This document shows, piece after piece, positions 40,886-48,416 of a stretch of 56,384 nucleotides of DNA. The notes below the pieces were generated by a model. It saw nothing but the letters and a program-made list of their open reading frames with translations, was not told the DNA's origin and did not search any database. The position numbers and the translations under genes were made by a program. Source of the stretch: an uncultured Muribaculaceae bacterium (GTDB lineage Bacteria; Bacteroidota; Bacteroidia; Bacteroidales; Muribaculaceae); the NCBI GenBank assembly GCA_947625935.1, contig CANQQE010000019.1, positions 1-56,384 on the forward strand, read 5' to 3'. How positions within the stretch are numbered: position 1 is the first letter of the stretch; every line of letters begins with the position of its first letter.

Positions 40886-41752
40886 ATGAAAATTCCGAAG
40901 ATCAAACTGGACGTAAAAAGGCTGTATCGAGCGGCCAGAGTGTTCGAAGCGGAGAAAAGGCCTCAGATCCTGGCAGGCATGGGTGTTGCAGGATTCTGGG
41001 GGGCGATGTGGTGGACGTATAAAAATGCACCGAATGTGAGGTCTTGTATTTCCGACATTCAAATGGTAAATGACGATCTCAAATTGGATCGTCTAGGTTT
41101 GACGCCGGAGAGTGAAGAAAGCGCAAAAGCCATCAAGAAAGAAGCAATCGTTGATATTTGCAAGTATTCGGCCGGTCCTGTTCTCCTCGGCGTAGCATCC
41201 TCTGCAGCGGTCATCGGGTCGACCAGTATCTCGTCTCAGCGTATTGCGGCACTGTCTGCGGTGTGCACGGCGACACAGAGCACACTTGACGCCTATCGAG
41301 AGAAGGTCAAGGAAGGTGTTCTTGGCGACCGTGGTGAGCAGAAAGATCAGAAAGTCATGAATGAGATCGCTAAGGACCGACTTATGACTGCCAAGGAAGC
41401 CGAGAAGATCTACGAGACTGGAAACGGCGCCACACTTTGCCTTGACCGTTGGACTGGAAGATATTTTCATTCCAGTCCTGAGGCCATTAAGAGGGCATTC
41501 AACGAGATCTCATATCAGTGTCAGTGCGACGACTACGTAACCTTGAACGAGCTCTACGACCGTCTGAACATTCCAGAGATCAAAATGGGCGAAGTTCTTG
41601 GTTGGACCACAGAGAATCGAAGGAAGGGGATCGTGGATATTTCGTTCACAGCGACAGTCAATGAGCATGAGCAGCCAGTTCTGGTACTCCAGTATGAGGT
41701 CGAAGTGCTGCCGTACTATCGAGATCAAGCGAGGATCGGGCCGAATGACTAA
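40886..41752 (+). CDS. Membrane-associated protein, DUF6353-like, with GW-type C-terminal module
   Basis: 288 residues from ATG 40886 after GAAAGGAG. A short basic start leads to a hydrophobic hairpin (ILAGMGVAGFWGAMWW, and later YSAGPVLLGVASSAAVIGSTS), then helices and a C-terminal module DYVTLNELYDRLNIPEIKMGEVLGW. It parallels the 44512 gene in full and several smaller genes in the C-terminal module. The layout resembles phage proteins I remember as DUF6353. Function unknown; membrane location likely. Confidence 0.65.
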   Translation: MKIPKIKLDVKRLYRAARVFEAEKRPQILAGMGVAGFWGAMWWTYKNAPNVRSCISDIQMVNDDLKLDRLGLTPESEESAKAIKKEAIVDICKYSAGPVLLGVASSAAVIGSTSISSQRIAALSAVCTATQSTLDAYREKVKEGVLGDRGEQKDQKVMNEIAKDRLMTAKEAEKIYETGNGATLCLDRWTGRYFHSSPEAIKRAFNEISYQCQCDDYVTLNELYDRLNIPEIKMGEVLGWTTENRRKGIVDISFTATVNEHEQPVLVLQYEVEVLPYYRDQARIGPND

Positions 41753-41779
41753 GCGGATGTTTAGAAAGAGGGTAAAATA

Positions 41780-42001
41780 ATGGAAGAAAATGAAAGATTT
41801 ATTGTTAAGGATGGAACGGACGATGGCCAGTATGTTGATATTGCATACGTTAATGGAGAAATTTCTTTAACCGTTAAAAATTTTGTTACCGACGATCAAA
41901 AGATGGTCACACTAACTATCCGACAACTAAGATATCTCGGGGACGCGGTCATTAAAATTTATGATAAAATTGATCCCATCTTCAGAAAGGCTTACTCTTA
42001 A
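41780..42001 (+). CDS. Small beta-rich protein, paralogue A
   Basis: 73 residues. YVDIAYVNGEISLTVKNFV and DDQKMVTLTIRQLRYLGDAV match the gene at 42199 in layout (VVYVDG, LVVKN, KMVTL), so the two are paralogues. A weak AGAGGG precedes the start. Function unknown. Confidence 0.6.
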   Translation: MEENERFIVKDGTDDGQYVDIAYVNGEISLTVKNFVTDDQKMVTLTIRQLRYLGDAVIKIYDKIDPIFRKAYS

Positions 42002-42202
42002 ATGATTAAGTCGGTATTCGAAAATTGGGTCGGGGAATTTCTTAAACGGAGATTCCCCTTCGGTTCTAGTAAAGATGGTGACGTCTGGCGAAAAGAAGTA
42101 CTGAAACGATACTACAAATTCGGAGAGACATTTGATTTAGACGGAAAAGAATTATATTCTCGAGTAACGTTTGCTTTGTGGTTTATAGGAGGACAAAAAT
42201 GA
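42002..42202 (+). CDS. Small basic protein, unknown
   Basis: 66 residues starting directly after the previous stop. Basic and aromatic (FLKRRFPFGSSKDGDVWRKEVLKRYYKFG). It overlaps the next gene by 4 bases. It separates two paralogous genes. Not recognised. Confidence 0.55.
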   Translation: MIKSVFENWVGEFLKRRFPFGSSKDGDVWRKEVLKRYYKFGETFDLDGKELYSRVTFALWFIGGQK

Positions 42203-42396
42203 CTAAAATTACGACTTGGTCTATAGCATCCAGTTTGGATGTTGTGTATGTAGACGGAGAAAACACAGCTCAACTTGTCGTGAAAAATGAAGTGGAGCCT
42301 CTTTCGACTAAAATGGTCACCCTAGATGAGGCACAGCTTCTCGAACTTCGTGTGACTCTACAGGAGATTCTTACTAAACTTCCGACAGACCACTAA
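42199..42396 (+). CDS. Small beta-rich protein, paralogue B
   Basis: 65 residues from ATG 42199 with TAGGAGG upstream. LDVVYVDGENTAQLVVKNEV and STKMVTLDEAQLLEL match paralogue A at 41780. The stop overlaps the next promoter region. Function unknown. Confidence 0.6.
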   Translation: MTKITTWSIASSLDVVYVDGENTAQLVVKNEVEPLSTKMVTLDEAQLLELRVTLQEILTKLPTDH

Positions 42397-42397
42397 T

Positions 42398-42422
42398 TCG
42401 CGCAAATTTCCAGCACTATAAT
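42398..42422 (+). promoter_or_regulatory. Promoter, TCGCGC-N13-TATAAT
   Basis: TCGCGC 42398-42403 and TATAAT 42417-42422, 13 nt apart, directly after the stop of the gene at 42199. ATTATATTT follows at 42445. Confidence 0.75.
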
Positions 42423-42444
42423 GAAACCTAGTTTCAAATAAACT

Positions 42445-42453
42445 ATTATATTT
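42445..42453 (+). promoter_or_regulatory. ATTATATTT element
   Basis: Exact ATTATATTT directly followed by AGGAGG and the gene at 42468, about 20 nt after the TATAAT of the promoter. Confidence 0.45.
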
Positions 42454-42467
42454 AGGAGGAAAAGACA

Positions 42468-42791
42468 ATGGAAGAGACTAAAGAGATGGACGTCGTTGAG
42501 GTGGCGCCGGAAGATATCGAGGTCACGGATCTGCCTCCGGTCGAGGAGAGCTCGGGCTTCAGCACGCTCGGGAGTGTCGTCGGCCTTGCTGCGGGTGCTG
42601 TTGCAGTCGCTGGGGTCACTGTGAAAGTGTCTCAGTGGGCATGCAGGAAGTACCACGAGAAGAAAGGCGAGGGCATTCCTGTGCGGGAAAAGAAGTTCCA
42701 GTTCTGGAGACCGAAGGCGGCTAAGGGCGAGGTGATTCCGATGTCGCAGAGGGCATCTATCAATGAGGAATTCGAAAAGTCTGAGGACTAA
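42468..42791 (+). CDS. Small membrane protein with acidic start
   Basis: 107 residues after AGGAGG. An acidic N-terminus (VVEVAPEDIEVTDLPPVEE), one membrane helix (VVGLAAGAVAVAGVTV) and a basic C-terminal part. It has its own promoter and terminator. Function unknown. Confidence 0.65.
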   Translation: MEETKEMDVVEVAPEDIEVTDLPPVEESSGFSTLGSVVGLAAGAVAVAGVTVKVSQWACRKYHEKKGEGIPVREKKFQFWRPKAAKGEVIPMSQRASINEEFEKSED

Positions 42792-42807
42792 AGTAAGAAC
42801 TAGGCCA

Positions 42808-42835
42808 TAAGGAGCGCTGTTTAAAACGCTCCTTA
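42808..42835 (+). terminator. Rho-independent terminator
   Basis: TAAGGAGCG (42808-42816) pairs with CGCTCCTTA (42827-42835), followed by TATTTTT. It overlaps the next CTTATATTT element. Confidence 0.75.
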
Positions 42836-42857
42836 TATTTTTGCAAGGAGGAAGTTT

Positions 42858-43532
42858 ATGGCTGAGCGTGAAATGGTCAAAGTGGACCGATCGATGTTGC
42901 CGCCAAATAAAAAGCCTGACCCTAAGAAAGAAACGGGGAAGAGCCCCACGACGCCTAAGCTGAATTCTGTTGTGACTCGAGGAACAGTTGTGAGTACGAA
43001 GCCCAGTCTTGGGCGGCGAATTCGATCGCTGTTTATTGCGGATGATGTAGAGGATGTCGGCGATTATCTCATAAATGAGCTTGTCATTCCGTTTATCAAG
43101 AATACGATTCTCGATCTTGGTGAGATGCTTCTATTCGGTGAGACGAGTGGGAGACGTCGTGGCAGATCTCGTAAGCGGAGTTATAGCAATCTTCCGACTG
43201 ATTACTCTGCGTCATATAAATCTCCACGTGACCGGGAGCGCAGGAGTAGACGAGACGACGACAAAAGATATTCTCGTCGAGGGTCAGATGATGACTATCG
43301 AGAGATCGTTTTGAGCGATCGTAATGATGCTCGAGATGTCGTTGCGTCTCTTCATGATCGAATCAAGACGTATGGATCGGCTTCTGTGGCAGATTTGCTG
43401 GAGCTTGTTGACCAGACATCGGTCTATACGGATACGGCATACGGCTGGCACAGTTGCGATCAGATTGGTATCAGTCGTGACGGCCGTGGGTGGCTGATCG
43501 ATGTGGATGACGCGGAGGCGCTTGATGACTAA
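42858..43532 (+). CDS. Arg-rich conserved phage protein of unknown function
   Basis: 224 residues after CAAGGAGG. N-terminal linker, then SLGRRIRSLFIADDVEDVGDYLINELVIPFIKNTILDLGEMLLFG, a highly basic disordered part (RRRGRSRKRS), and a C-terminal domain with RNDARDVVASLHDRIKTYGSASVADLLELV and YGWHSCDQIGISRDGRGWLIDV. I know this layout as a very common uncharacterised protein of Bacillota phages. It may associate with DNA or membrane through the basic part. Confidence 0.65.
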   Translation: MAEREMVKVDRSMLPPNKKPDPKKETGKSPTTPKLNSVVTRGTVVSTKPSLGRRIRSLFIADDVEDVGDYLINELVIPFIKNTILDLGEMLLFGETSGRRRGRSRKRSYSNLPTDYSASYKSPRDRERRSRRDDDKRYSRRGSDDDYREIVLSDRNDARDVVASLHDRIKTYGSASVADLLELVDQTSVYTDTAYGWHSCDQIGISRDGRGWLIDVDDAEALDD

Positions 43533-43710
43533 AGAAAAATTATGCGTTAAATTTAACAGAGTACTTCATGGAATATTTCTGGACTAAAATAAATATCAAA
43601 AAATTGACGACAATACTCTAGAAATCCATTTAGTCAACGGCGATTGTATGTATTTTGTATATCATAACGATCGGTCATGGAAGCTATACATGAATGATTA
43701 CAACCTGTAA
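43525..43710 (+). pseudogene. Small gene interrupted by an in-frame TAA
   Basis: ATG 43525 overlaps the upstream stop. The frame reads MTKEKLCVKFNRVLHGIFLD, meets TAA at 43585-43587, then continues cleanly as NKYQKIDDNTLEIHLVNGD, CMYFVYHNDRSWKLYM to TAA at 43708-43710, inside a terminator. The second part resembles the start of the next gene (LRIEFSDGPALYFLWYDENNWNL), so this is a paralogue broken by one nonsense codon, unless the codon is read through. Confidence 0.6.
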
Positions 43711-43715
43711 TCATT
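43693..43715 (+). terminator. Stop-codon hairpin
   Basis: AATGATTAC (43693-43701) pairs perfectly with GTAATCATT (43707-43715), with the TAA stop inside. ATTATATTT starts at 43713, overlapping the right arm. Confidence 0.65.
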
Positions 43716-43721
43716 ATATTT
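43713..43721 (+). promoter_or_regulatory. ATTATATTT element
   Basis: Exact ATTATATTT, overlapping the hairpin arm and followed by ACAAGGAGG of the gene at 43738. Confidence 0.45.
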
Positions 43722-43737
43722 ACAAGGAGGAATTAAA

Positions 43738-44493
43738 ATGGCGTTTGAGAAAATGACAGCAGAGGCTTTGTACGACGAATTCGTAGCATTGTTCCCCGAT
43801 GTTCTTGAACACGGCCTCGAGCAGGGGAATATCGTAACAAACTTCTATAAGATTGGGGCTCGTATGCTTCGGATCGAATTTAGCGACGGTCCGGCATTAT
43901 ATTTTCTCTGGTACGACGAAAATAACTGGAATCTGGGCACGAAAATGTACCGAAATAAGCCTAAAAGCCAGGAAACGAGGGATAAAGACAAGGAAATCAT
44001 GGTCAGAGCGATCATGAACATTATCCAGGATAACATGTATCAGGCAGAGAAGGATCTCGAGTCGTCTAACATTTTCACCAAACTGAAAGACGATATAGAG
44101 CATCCAAAGCCTGTGCCTTATATTTGGGATCTTGACAATCCTGTATGCCCTCGTGGAGAAGAGTATCGTAAGAGCATCGAGCAGAATACGAATAGTAATG
44201 AAGTGATTACAGGATGTAATCAAATGAGTACGGCAGAACGGGCGGAACTTGTAAAGGACCATCCGGAAAAAGACGTGCTAAAAGACCTCTGCGGAACGAT
44301 CGGAGTGGAAGTTGCGCAGGAATGGGTCAAGGAATTTCCGGATAACGTTCCGGAAGGGTGTGTTCATGTGATGGTTCCTAGAGGAAATACGAAAAGCGAG
44401 GGCACGATGGAAGAAACTCTTCGGGGCGAAGAAGCCCGTAGAATGCGAATTGAAGAATTTAACCGTAAGTATCGAGAAACTAGCTTTGCATAA
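43738..44493 (+). CDS. Two-part phage protein of unknown function
   Basis: 251 residues after CAAGGAGG. The N-terminal part (FVALFPDVLEHGLEQG, ARMLRIEFSDGPALYFLWYDENNWNLGTKMY) is paralogous to the broken gene upstream. A linker with DLDNPVCPRGEEY and a helical charged C-terminus follow. Not recognised. Confidence 0.6.
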   Translation: MAFEKMTAEALYDEFVALFPDVLEHGLEQGNIVTNFYKIGARMLRIEFSDGPALYFLWYDENNWNLGTKMYRNKPKSQETRDKDKEIMVRAIMNIIQDNMYQAEKDLESSNIFTKLKDDIEHPKPVPYIWDLDNPVCPRGEEYRKSIEQNTNSNEVITGCNQMSTAERAELVKDHPEKDVLKDLCGTIGVEVAQEWVKEFPDNVPEGCVHVMVPRGNTKSEGTMEETLRGEEARRMRIEEFNRKYRETSFA

Positions 44494-44511
44494 TGAAAGG
44501 AGAAACTCACA

Positions 44512-45513
44512 ATGAAAATGAATCTCGCTAACGTAAAAATCCCCCGGGTGAAAATTCCGGTAAAGGTCTCCAGATTTCTGGGGATGACGAAGCTGAAAGT
44601 CCAGAAGCACTCTCCTGAGATCCTCCTTGTGAGTGGCCTCGGTGGTTTTGTTGGGACTGTGATTCTGGCTTGCAAGGCGACAACGAAGCTGCCTGGTGTT
44701 GTGGCGTCTCATGAGGACATGATGGATGATATTCATGAAATGGAAGACCAATACGCTATCTCTGTCATCGAGAGCGAAGAAGGAGACGACACGCCTGTTT
44801 ATATCACCAAAGATATCCAGAAAGCCAAAGTAAAAGCATACGTGACCATCGCCAAGGATTATATTTGCCTCTACGGCCCCTCTGTGAGCCTTGGGCTGGC
44901 TTCTGGGGCATGCTTCATAGGGTCATATGGGATCGAAAAGAAGCGCTATACGGGCGCTCTAGCGGCCTACAACGGTGCTATGACAGCATTCGAGGTCTAT
45001 CGTCAGAGGGTATGTGAGGAGCTCGGTGATGAGGCCGACCAGCGATTTCGGTATGGCTGGAAGAAGGAGAAACTCGAAGGTGAAGTCGTCGACGAGAAGG
45101 GAAAGAAGAAAAAGACGAAAGAAGATATTCTGACCCTCGATGCCGGCGAGCCGTCGCAGTATGCTCGGGTATTTGAGCATTATATTCGTGACGGCATTCC
45201 CAATCCGAATTGGTATGACGATCCGTATTTCAATATGCAGTTCCTCAAGTGCCAGGAGAACTATTTCAATATGCTTCTGAACACAAGAGGATATGTGTAT
45301 CTGAATGAGGTGTATGACCATCTCGGGTTTCCCCTGACGTCGGAGGGTCAGCTCGTTGGGTGGATGAAGCGTGGTGCAGATGAGCCTACGAATTATATTT
45401 CGTTTGGCCTGTATGACATCACAAATCCTCAGACGAGGCGGTTCATCAATCAGCAGGAAAATGCCATTCTTCTCGACTTCAATGTCGACGGTGTGATTAT
45501 TGATCTGGTGTGA
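44512..45513 (+). CDS. Membrane-associated DUF6353-like protein with GW-type C-terminal module
   Basis: 333 residues after GAAAGGAG. KHSPEILLVSGLGGFVGTVILACKATTK and YGPSVSLGLASGACFIGSYG give two membrane segments, as in phage proteins I remember as DUF6353. The C-terminal module reads YVYLNEVYDHLGFPLTSEGQLVGW. It is a full-length paralogue of the 40886 gene. The stop overlaps the next ATG (TGATG). Function unknown, but two copies in one phage suggest a useful membrane role. Confidence 0.7.
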   Translation: MKMNLANVKIPRVKIPVKVSRFLGMTKLKVQKHSPEILLVSGLGGFVGTVILACKATTKLPGVVASHEDMMDDIHEMEDQYAISVIESEEGDDTPVYITKDIQKAKVKAYVTIAKDYICLYGPSVSLGLASGACFIGSYGIEKKRYTGALAAYNGAMTAFEVYRQRVCEELGDEADQRFRYGWKKEKLEGEVVDEKGKKKKTKEDILTLDAGEPSQYARVFEHYIRDGIPNPNWYDDPYFNMQFLKCQENYFNMLLNTRGYVYLNEVYDHLGFPLTSEGQLVGWMKRGADEPTNYISFGLYDITNPQTRRFINQQENAILLDFNVDGVIIDLV

Positions 45514-45596
45514 TGGACATGGACAAAATTGGGGCGCTGATAATTATTGGTGCCCTCTATTTTATACTCATATCTATTTCTTCGCGAATCCGATGA
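45513..45596 (+). CDS. 27-residue membrane peptide
   Basis: The ATG lies in a TGATG overlap with the preceding stop. The product is almost a single membrane helix (KIGALIIIGALYFILISISS) with a basic end (RIR). Coupling and composition support it; the ribosome binding site is weak. Confidence 0.5.
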   Translation: MDMDKIGALIIIGALYFILISISSRIR

Positions 45597-45613
45597 CGAA
45601 TGAGGTGTAAGAG

Positions 45614-45793
45614 ATGGTCAGTTTAATTATTGTATTATATAGTGTAGTATTATTCTCTCTTATTGCCTCATTAACGATCATCGGAACACTTTTCTTTACT
45701 TGGTGGATAATTCATGCCACGGAGAAAAGACGGGATCATAAGAAGAAACAATATTTAAAATCGGAGGAGGTTGTGAATAATGAAAGCAAATAA
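45614..45793 (+). CDS. Small membrane protein
   Basis: 59 residues from ATG 45614 with GAGGTGTAAG upstream. A long membrane segment (LIIVLYSVVLFSLIASLTIIGTLFFTWWII split around a short polar stretch) is followed by a basic tail (EKRRDHKKK). It overlaps the next gene by 14 bases. Function unknown. Confidence 0.6.
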   Translation: MVSLIIVLYSVVLFSLIASLTIIGTLFFTWWIIHATEKRRDHKKKQYLKSEEVVNNESK

Positions 45794-46505
45794 GAACATT
45801 ATATTCTTCGTCGGGGGCACCATTATTGGTGCTCTCGGCGGTTTCTTTGGTGCGAAGATGCACTATGAAAAAGTTTATCAGCAGTATGCGGACGAAACCA
45901 TCGCAGAAATGAAGGAAGTCTTGTACGGAGCCGCCAAAGATGAAGAGGAGTACGACGAGGAGGAAGAGGAATCTATCAACCCTGTTAAATGGACCAAGGA
46001 AAAGGAAAAAGAAGTTCATGAACGTCTCGAGAGAAACCGACAGGGGACAAATTACGCCGCCATATACGGAAAAATGAAGCATAAAGAAAATTTTGAAAGG
46101 ATGATGAAAGAGAATGAAGAAACCGAGCGTTGGGTCCGTGAAAACCCCGAGAGTCCCGAAGATGACGATTCCGAAGCCGAAGATCCCGAGCCCGAAATCA
46201 ATCCCCAGCATGAAACATCCAAAATCCGGAAACCACATCTAATCTCGGCTGACAAGGCTGCAGAACTTCCCGATGGCGTGGATATGGTCGAGTTGCAGTA
46301 CTACGACTTCGATGATATTCTCGCTGATGGGGAGACAGAAGAGCGAATCGCGTATGATGAGATCGATAAGCTTCTGGGCGACTGCCTAACGAAGTATGGA
46401 TTTGTCAATTCTGATGAGCCAGTGATATACGTCATGAATGAGGAGCTTGATACTTGCTATGAGGTCGTCAGAGTTGCGGCTGCTTACGGGGAGACTCATG
46501 ACTGA
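45780..46505 (+). CDS. Membrane-anchored acidic phage protein
   Basis: 241 residues after GGAGGAGG. A glycine-rich membrane helix (NIIFFVGGTIIGALGGFFGA), a long acidic disordered stretch, and a conserved-looking C-terminal domain (YYDFDDILADGETEERIAYDEIDKLLGDCLTKYGF, EPVIYVMNEELDTCYEVVR). It sits with DUF6353-like genes, as I remember in other phages. Function unknown. Confidence 0.6.
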   Translation: MKANKNIIFFVGGTIIGALGGFFGAKMHYEKVYQQYADETIAEMKEVLYGAAKDEEEYDEEEEESINPVKWTKEKEKEVHERLERNRQGTNYAAIYGKMKHKENFERMMKENEETERWVRENPESPEDDDSEAEDPEPEINPQHETSKIRKPHLISADKAAELPDGVDMVELQYYDFDDILADGETEERIAYDEIDKLLGDCLTKYGFVNSDEPVIYVMNEELDTCYEVVRVAAAYGETHD

Positions 46506-47010
46506 AACTCAGTTTAAACGTATGAAAGCGCTCGCTGAAGATAGAGAAAAACAAACTTTTCTCGAACGATTTGAGCAATTTCATAAAGACAAAATTAAAG
46601 CCGCTAAAATGGAAAGGAGGATAACGAAGATGAAGAAACGCACAATCGTTCGTTCTCCTGAAAAATACACTTGGTGGTACTATCTGTATGATAAATACGA
46701 GTCCATCGATAAGCTCATTCATCTTCGTAATATTATATTCTCCATTGCCAGAGATCGTAGATGCGTATCCTTGAATCGAGCGCTTGAGGTGCTCTGTTTA
46801 GAGCCATCTCGAGAGGGCCAAACACTCGGTTGGGATTATTGGGAGGACCTTCAAGATGATTTGCTTGACGATGAAACCAGGCTTTTCACGTGGGAATTCT
46901 ATAAGGACGGTACCATGAAGATAACATTCCGAAATCTACATGATATTTCAGGATGTTTTAAAACGGAGGATGAGATCAAAGAAGCTTCGCGCCAGAAACA
47001 GTCGCTATAA
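46498..47010 (+). CDS. GW-module protein, copy 1
   Basis: 170 residues from ATG 46498 (overlap with the previous stop, GGGGAG upstream), or 126 residues from ATG 46630, which has a perfect AAAGGAGG. The module reads CVSLNRALEVLCLEPSREGQTLGWDYW, then FTWEFYKDGTMKITFRNLHDISGCF. It matches the C-termini of the two DUF6353-like proteins but lacks their membrane part. The next promoter lies in its last codons. Function unknown. Confidence 0.65.
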   Translation: MTETQFKRMKALAEDREKQTFLERFEQFHKDKIKAAKMERRITKMKKRTIVRSPEKYTWWYYLYDKYESIDKLIHLRNIIFSIARDRRCVSLNRALEVLCLEPSREGQTLGWDYWEDLQDDLLDDETRLFTWEFYKDGTMKITFRNLHDISGCFKTEDEIKEASRQKQSL

Positions 47011-47011
47011 T
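46987..47011 (+). promoter_or_regulatory. Promoter, TCGCGC-N13-TATAAT, inside the end of a gene
   Basis: TCGCGC 46987-46992 and TATAAT 47006-47011, 13 nt apart. The TATAAT overlaps the TAA stop of the upstream gene. AAAGGAGG follows at once. Confidence 0.75.
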
Positions 47012-47029
47012 GAAAGGAGGGTGACGAAT

Positions 47030-47368
47030 ATGCTTGCTAAAAATGGAGAAGTCACTCGATTGATCAGAATGGGAAACCCAAAATGGTCCTACGATATGGA
47101 CTACATGGAAGTAGAGCTCCAACACTATCGAAAAGCTATATTTGTGAAGGCAAATGTTGAGGGCCAACTGCGCTTAAATGATGCGTATGATTGGCTTAGT
47201 TTGAAGCCTAGCAGAGAAGGTTTAACGACTGGGTGGGAGTTCGATCTTACTATGAAGCCAGAGGATCTATTCACGTGGGCATTTCGATCCGATCATGAAG
47301 TTGAGGTAACGTTTCACAATCTAAAGCATATTTCTGGCCTTTACAAGATGGAGGAGGAGCTCGCATAG
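47030..47368 (+). CDS. GW-module protein, copy 2
   Basis: 112 residues from ATG 47030 after AAAGGAGGGTG. LRLNDAYDWLSLKPSREGLTTGWEFD and FTWAFRSDHEVEVTFHNLKHISGLY repeat copy 1 nearly phrase by phrase. It has its own promoter, and its stop lies in a terminator loop. Function unknown. Confidence 0.7.
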   Translation: MLAKNGEVTRLIRMGNPKWSYDMDYMEVELQHYRKAIFVKANVEGQLRLNDAYDWLSLKPSREGLTTGWEFDLTMKPEDLFTWAFRSDHEVEVTFHNLKHISGLYKMEEELA

Positions 47369-47376
47369 GGCTCCTC
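47354..47376 (+). terminator. Terminator with stop codon in the loop
   Basis: GAGGAGC (47354-47360) pairs with GCTCCTC (47370-47376), with TAG (47366-47368) in the loop, followed by TTCTTATATTTTT. Confidence 0.7.
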
Positions 47377-47400
47377 TTCTTATATTTTTGGAGGAATGAC

Positions 47401-47769
47401 ATGAAAAAGACAAAAACTTGCACCAGATGTGTTGATCGTAATTCGAGTGTATGGTTCGTGGATCCTCACATGGGATGCGCGTGGGGTATTGCCACTCTAA
47501 ATAACGTTCGAAATGACTTTCGAGACCGATTGCTTCGAAGAGGATTCGTAACACTTATTGATATTTTGAGTTACCTTGAATTGCCAGTGTCAAGAGAAGC
47601 GCTGACTCTCGGTTGGGTGTGGAATGACAAGGAGAATTTTCCGGATCTTGACCTGTTTTTGACCACAAATGGGGATGAGCACATACCATTTGATCATAAA
47701 ATTAAGATTCAATTCGTCGATTTGGTAGATCTGTCGAAGATTCTCGATCCGGATACGGCTTTGGAATGA
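47401..47769 (+). CDS. GW-module protein, copy 3, with Cys pair
   Basis: 122 residues after GGAGG. It begins with a cysteine pair (TCTRC), then GFVTLIDILSYLELPVSREALTLGWVWN and IKIQFVDLVDLSKIL, again the module of copies 1 and 2 but more diverged. Function unknown. Confidence 0.65.
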   Translation: MKKTKTCTRCVDRNSSVWFVDPHMGCAWGIATLNNVRNDFRDRLLRRGFVTLIDILSYLELPVSREALTLGWVWNDKENFPDLDLFLTTNGDEHIPFDHKIKIQFVDLVDLSKILDPDTALE

Positions 47770-47779
47770 GGTGATATTT

Positions 47780-47986
47780 ATGCTTTGTGAGAAATGTAAG
47801 ATCCATCAGGAGAGCTTTCATACGAAAGATCCGTGGGCGTGTTCTTATCGTAATTGGAAAATCGTAAACGGAGAGTGCGAAGGGTTCGAGTCAATAGAGG
47901 AATGGCAGAAAGAATTCGAGAAGCGATGGGATGATATTCTGGAGGCAAAAGAAAGATATACTCCGAAATATTATGATCGCGTGTAA
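47780..47986 (+). CDS. Small Cys-rich protein
   Basis: 68 residues from ATG 47780 with GAGGTGAT upstream. MLCEKCKIHQESF and WACSYRNWKIVNGECEGF supply four cysteines that could bind zinc. The rest is acidic and helical. Not recognised. Confidence 0.65.
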   Translation: MLCEKCKIHQESFHTKDPWACSYRNWKIVNGECEGFESIEEWQKEFEKRWDDILEAKERYTPKYYDRV

Positions 47987-47994
47987 TTATATTT
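47986..47994 (+). promoter_or_regulatory. ATTATATTT element
   Basis: Exact ATTATATTT starting on the last base of the previous stop codon, followed by TTGAAAGGAG. Confidence 0.45.
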
Positions 47995-48012
47995 TTGAAA
48001 GGAGAAAAAACA

Positions 48013-48345
48013 GTGCAGCCATTTAATACCAATTTGTTTCTAAAGCTTACTCGCTCACGGGATCAGGCTGGATACTCTCGTATTCGGCCGGGGGTAAAAT
48101 GCGAGGATGGTTTCGAGGTGTCCATCCAGGCAAGCTACGGGCATTATTGCTCTCCTCGGGTGAATGACGCGCCTTGATATGAAACGGTAGAGCTCGGATA
48201 TCCCAGTATGAAGGACGATTTGATTCTTGAATATGCTGAGATGCCTAGCGATCCGACGCATACCATTTATGGGCAGGTCCCGGTCGATGTTGTGGATGCG
48301 CTGATCGAAAAGCATGGCGGGATGGTGGATATTATCGAACATTAA
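48013..48345 (+). pseudogene. Conserved phage protein gene interrupted by an in-frame TGA
   Basis: The frame starts at GTG 48013 after GAAAGGAG, reads to VKCEDGFEVSIQASYGHYCSPRVNDAP, meets TGA at 48175-48177, then goes on with YETVELGYPS, TIYGQVPVDVVDALIEKHGG to TAA 48343-48345. The two halves together match one protein type I know from Bacillota phages. TGA ends many other genes here, so a global code change is excluded. A nonsense mutation, local readthrough or a sequence error remain. Confidence 0.65.
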
Positions 48346-48375
48346 AGTCGAGGGTTCTCGATCCGGATACGGCCC

Positions 48376-48400
48376 TCGCGTGAGGATCATCTCCTATAAT
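48376..48400 (+). promoter_or_regulatory. Promoter, TCGCGT-N13-TATAAT
   Basis: TCGCGT 48376-48381 and TATAAT 48395-48400, 13 nt apart, followed by AAGGAGG. The preceding GAGGG/CCCTC hairpin (48351-48376 area) may act as terminator. Confidence 0.75.
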
Positions 48401-48416
48401 AAGGAGGTGCATTGTA

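Noticed and set aside
48013-48345. Global recoding of TGA as tryptophan
   Set aside because: Many sound genes here end in TGA (for example the polymerase-like, terminase and endonuclease genes), so TGA works as a stop in general.
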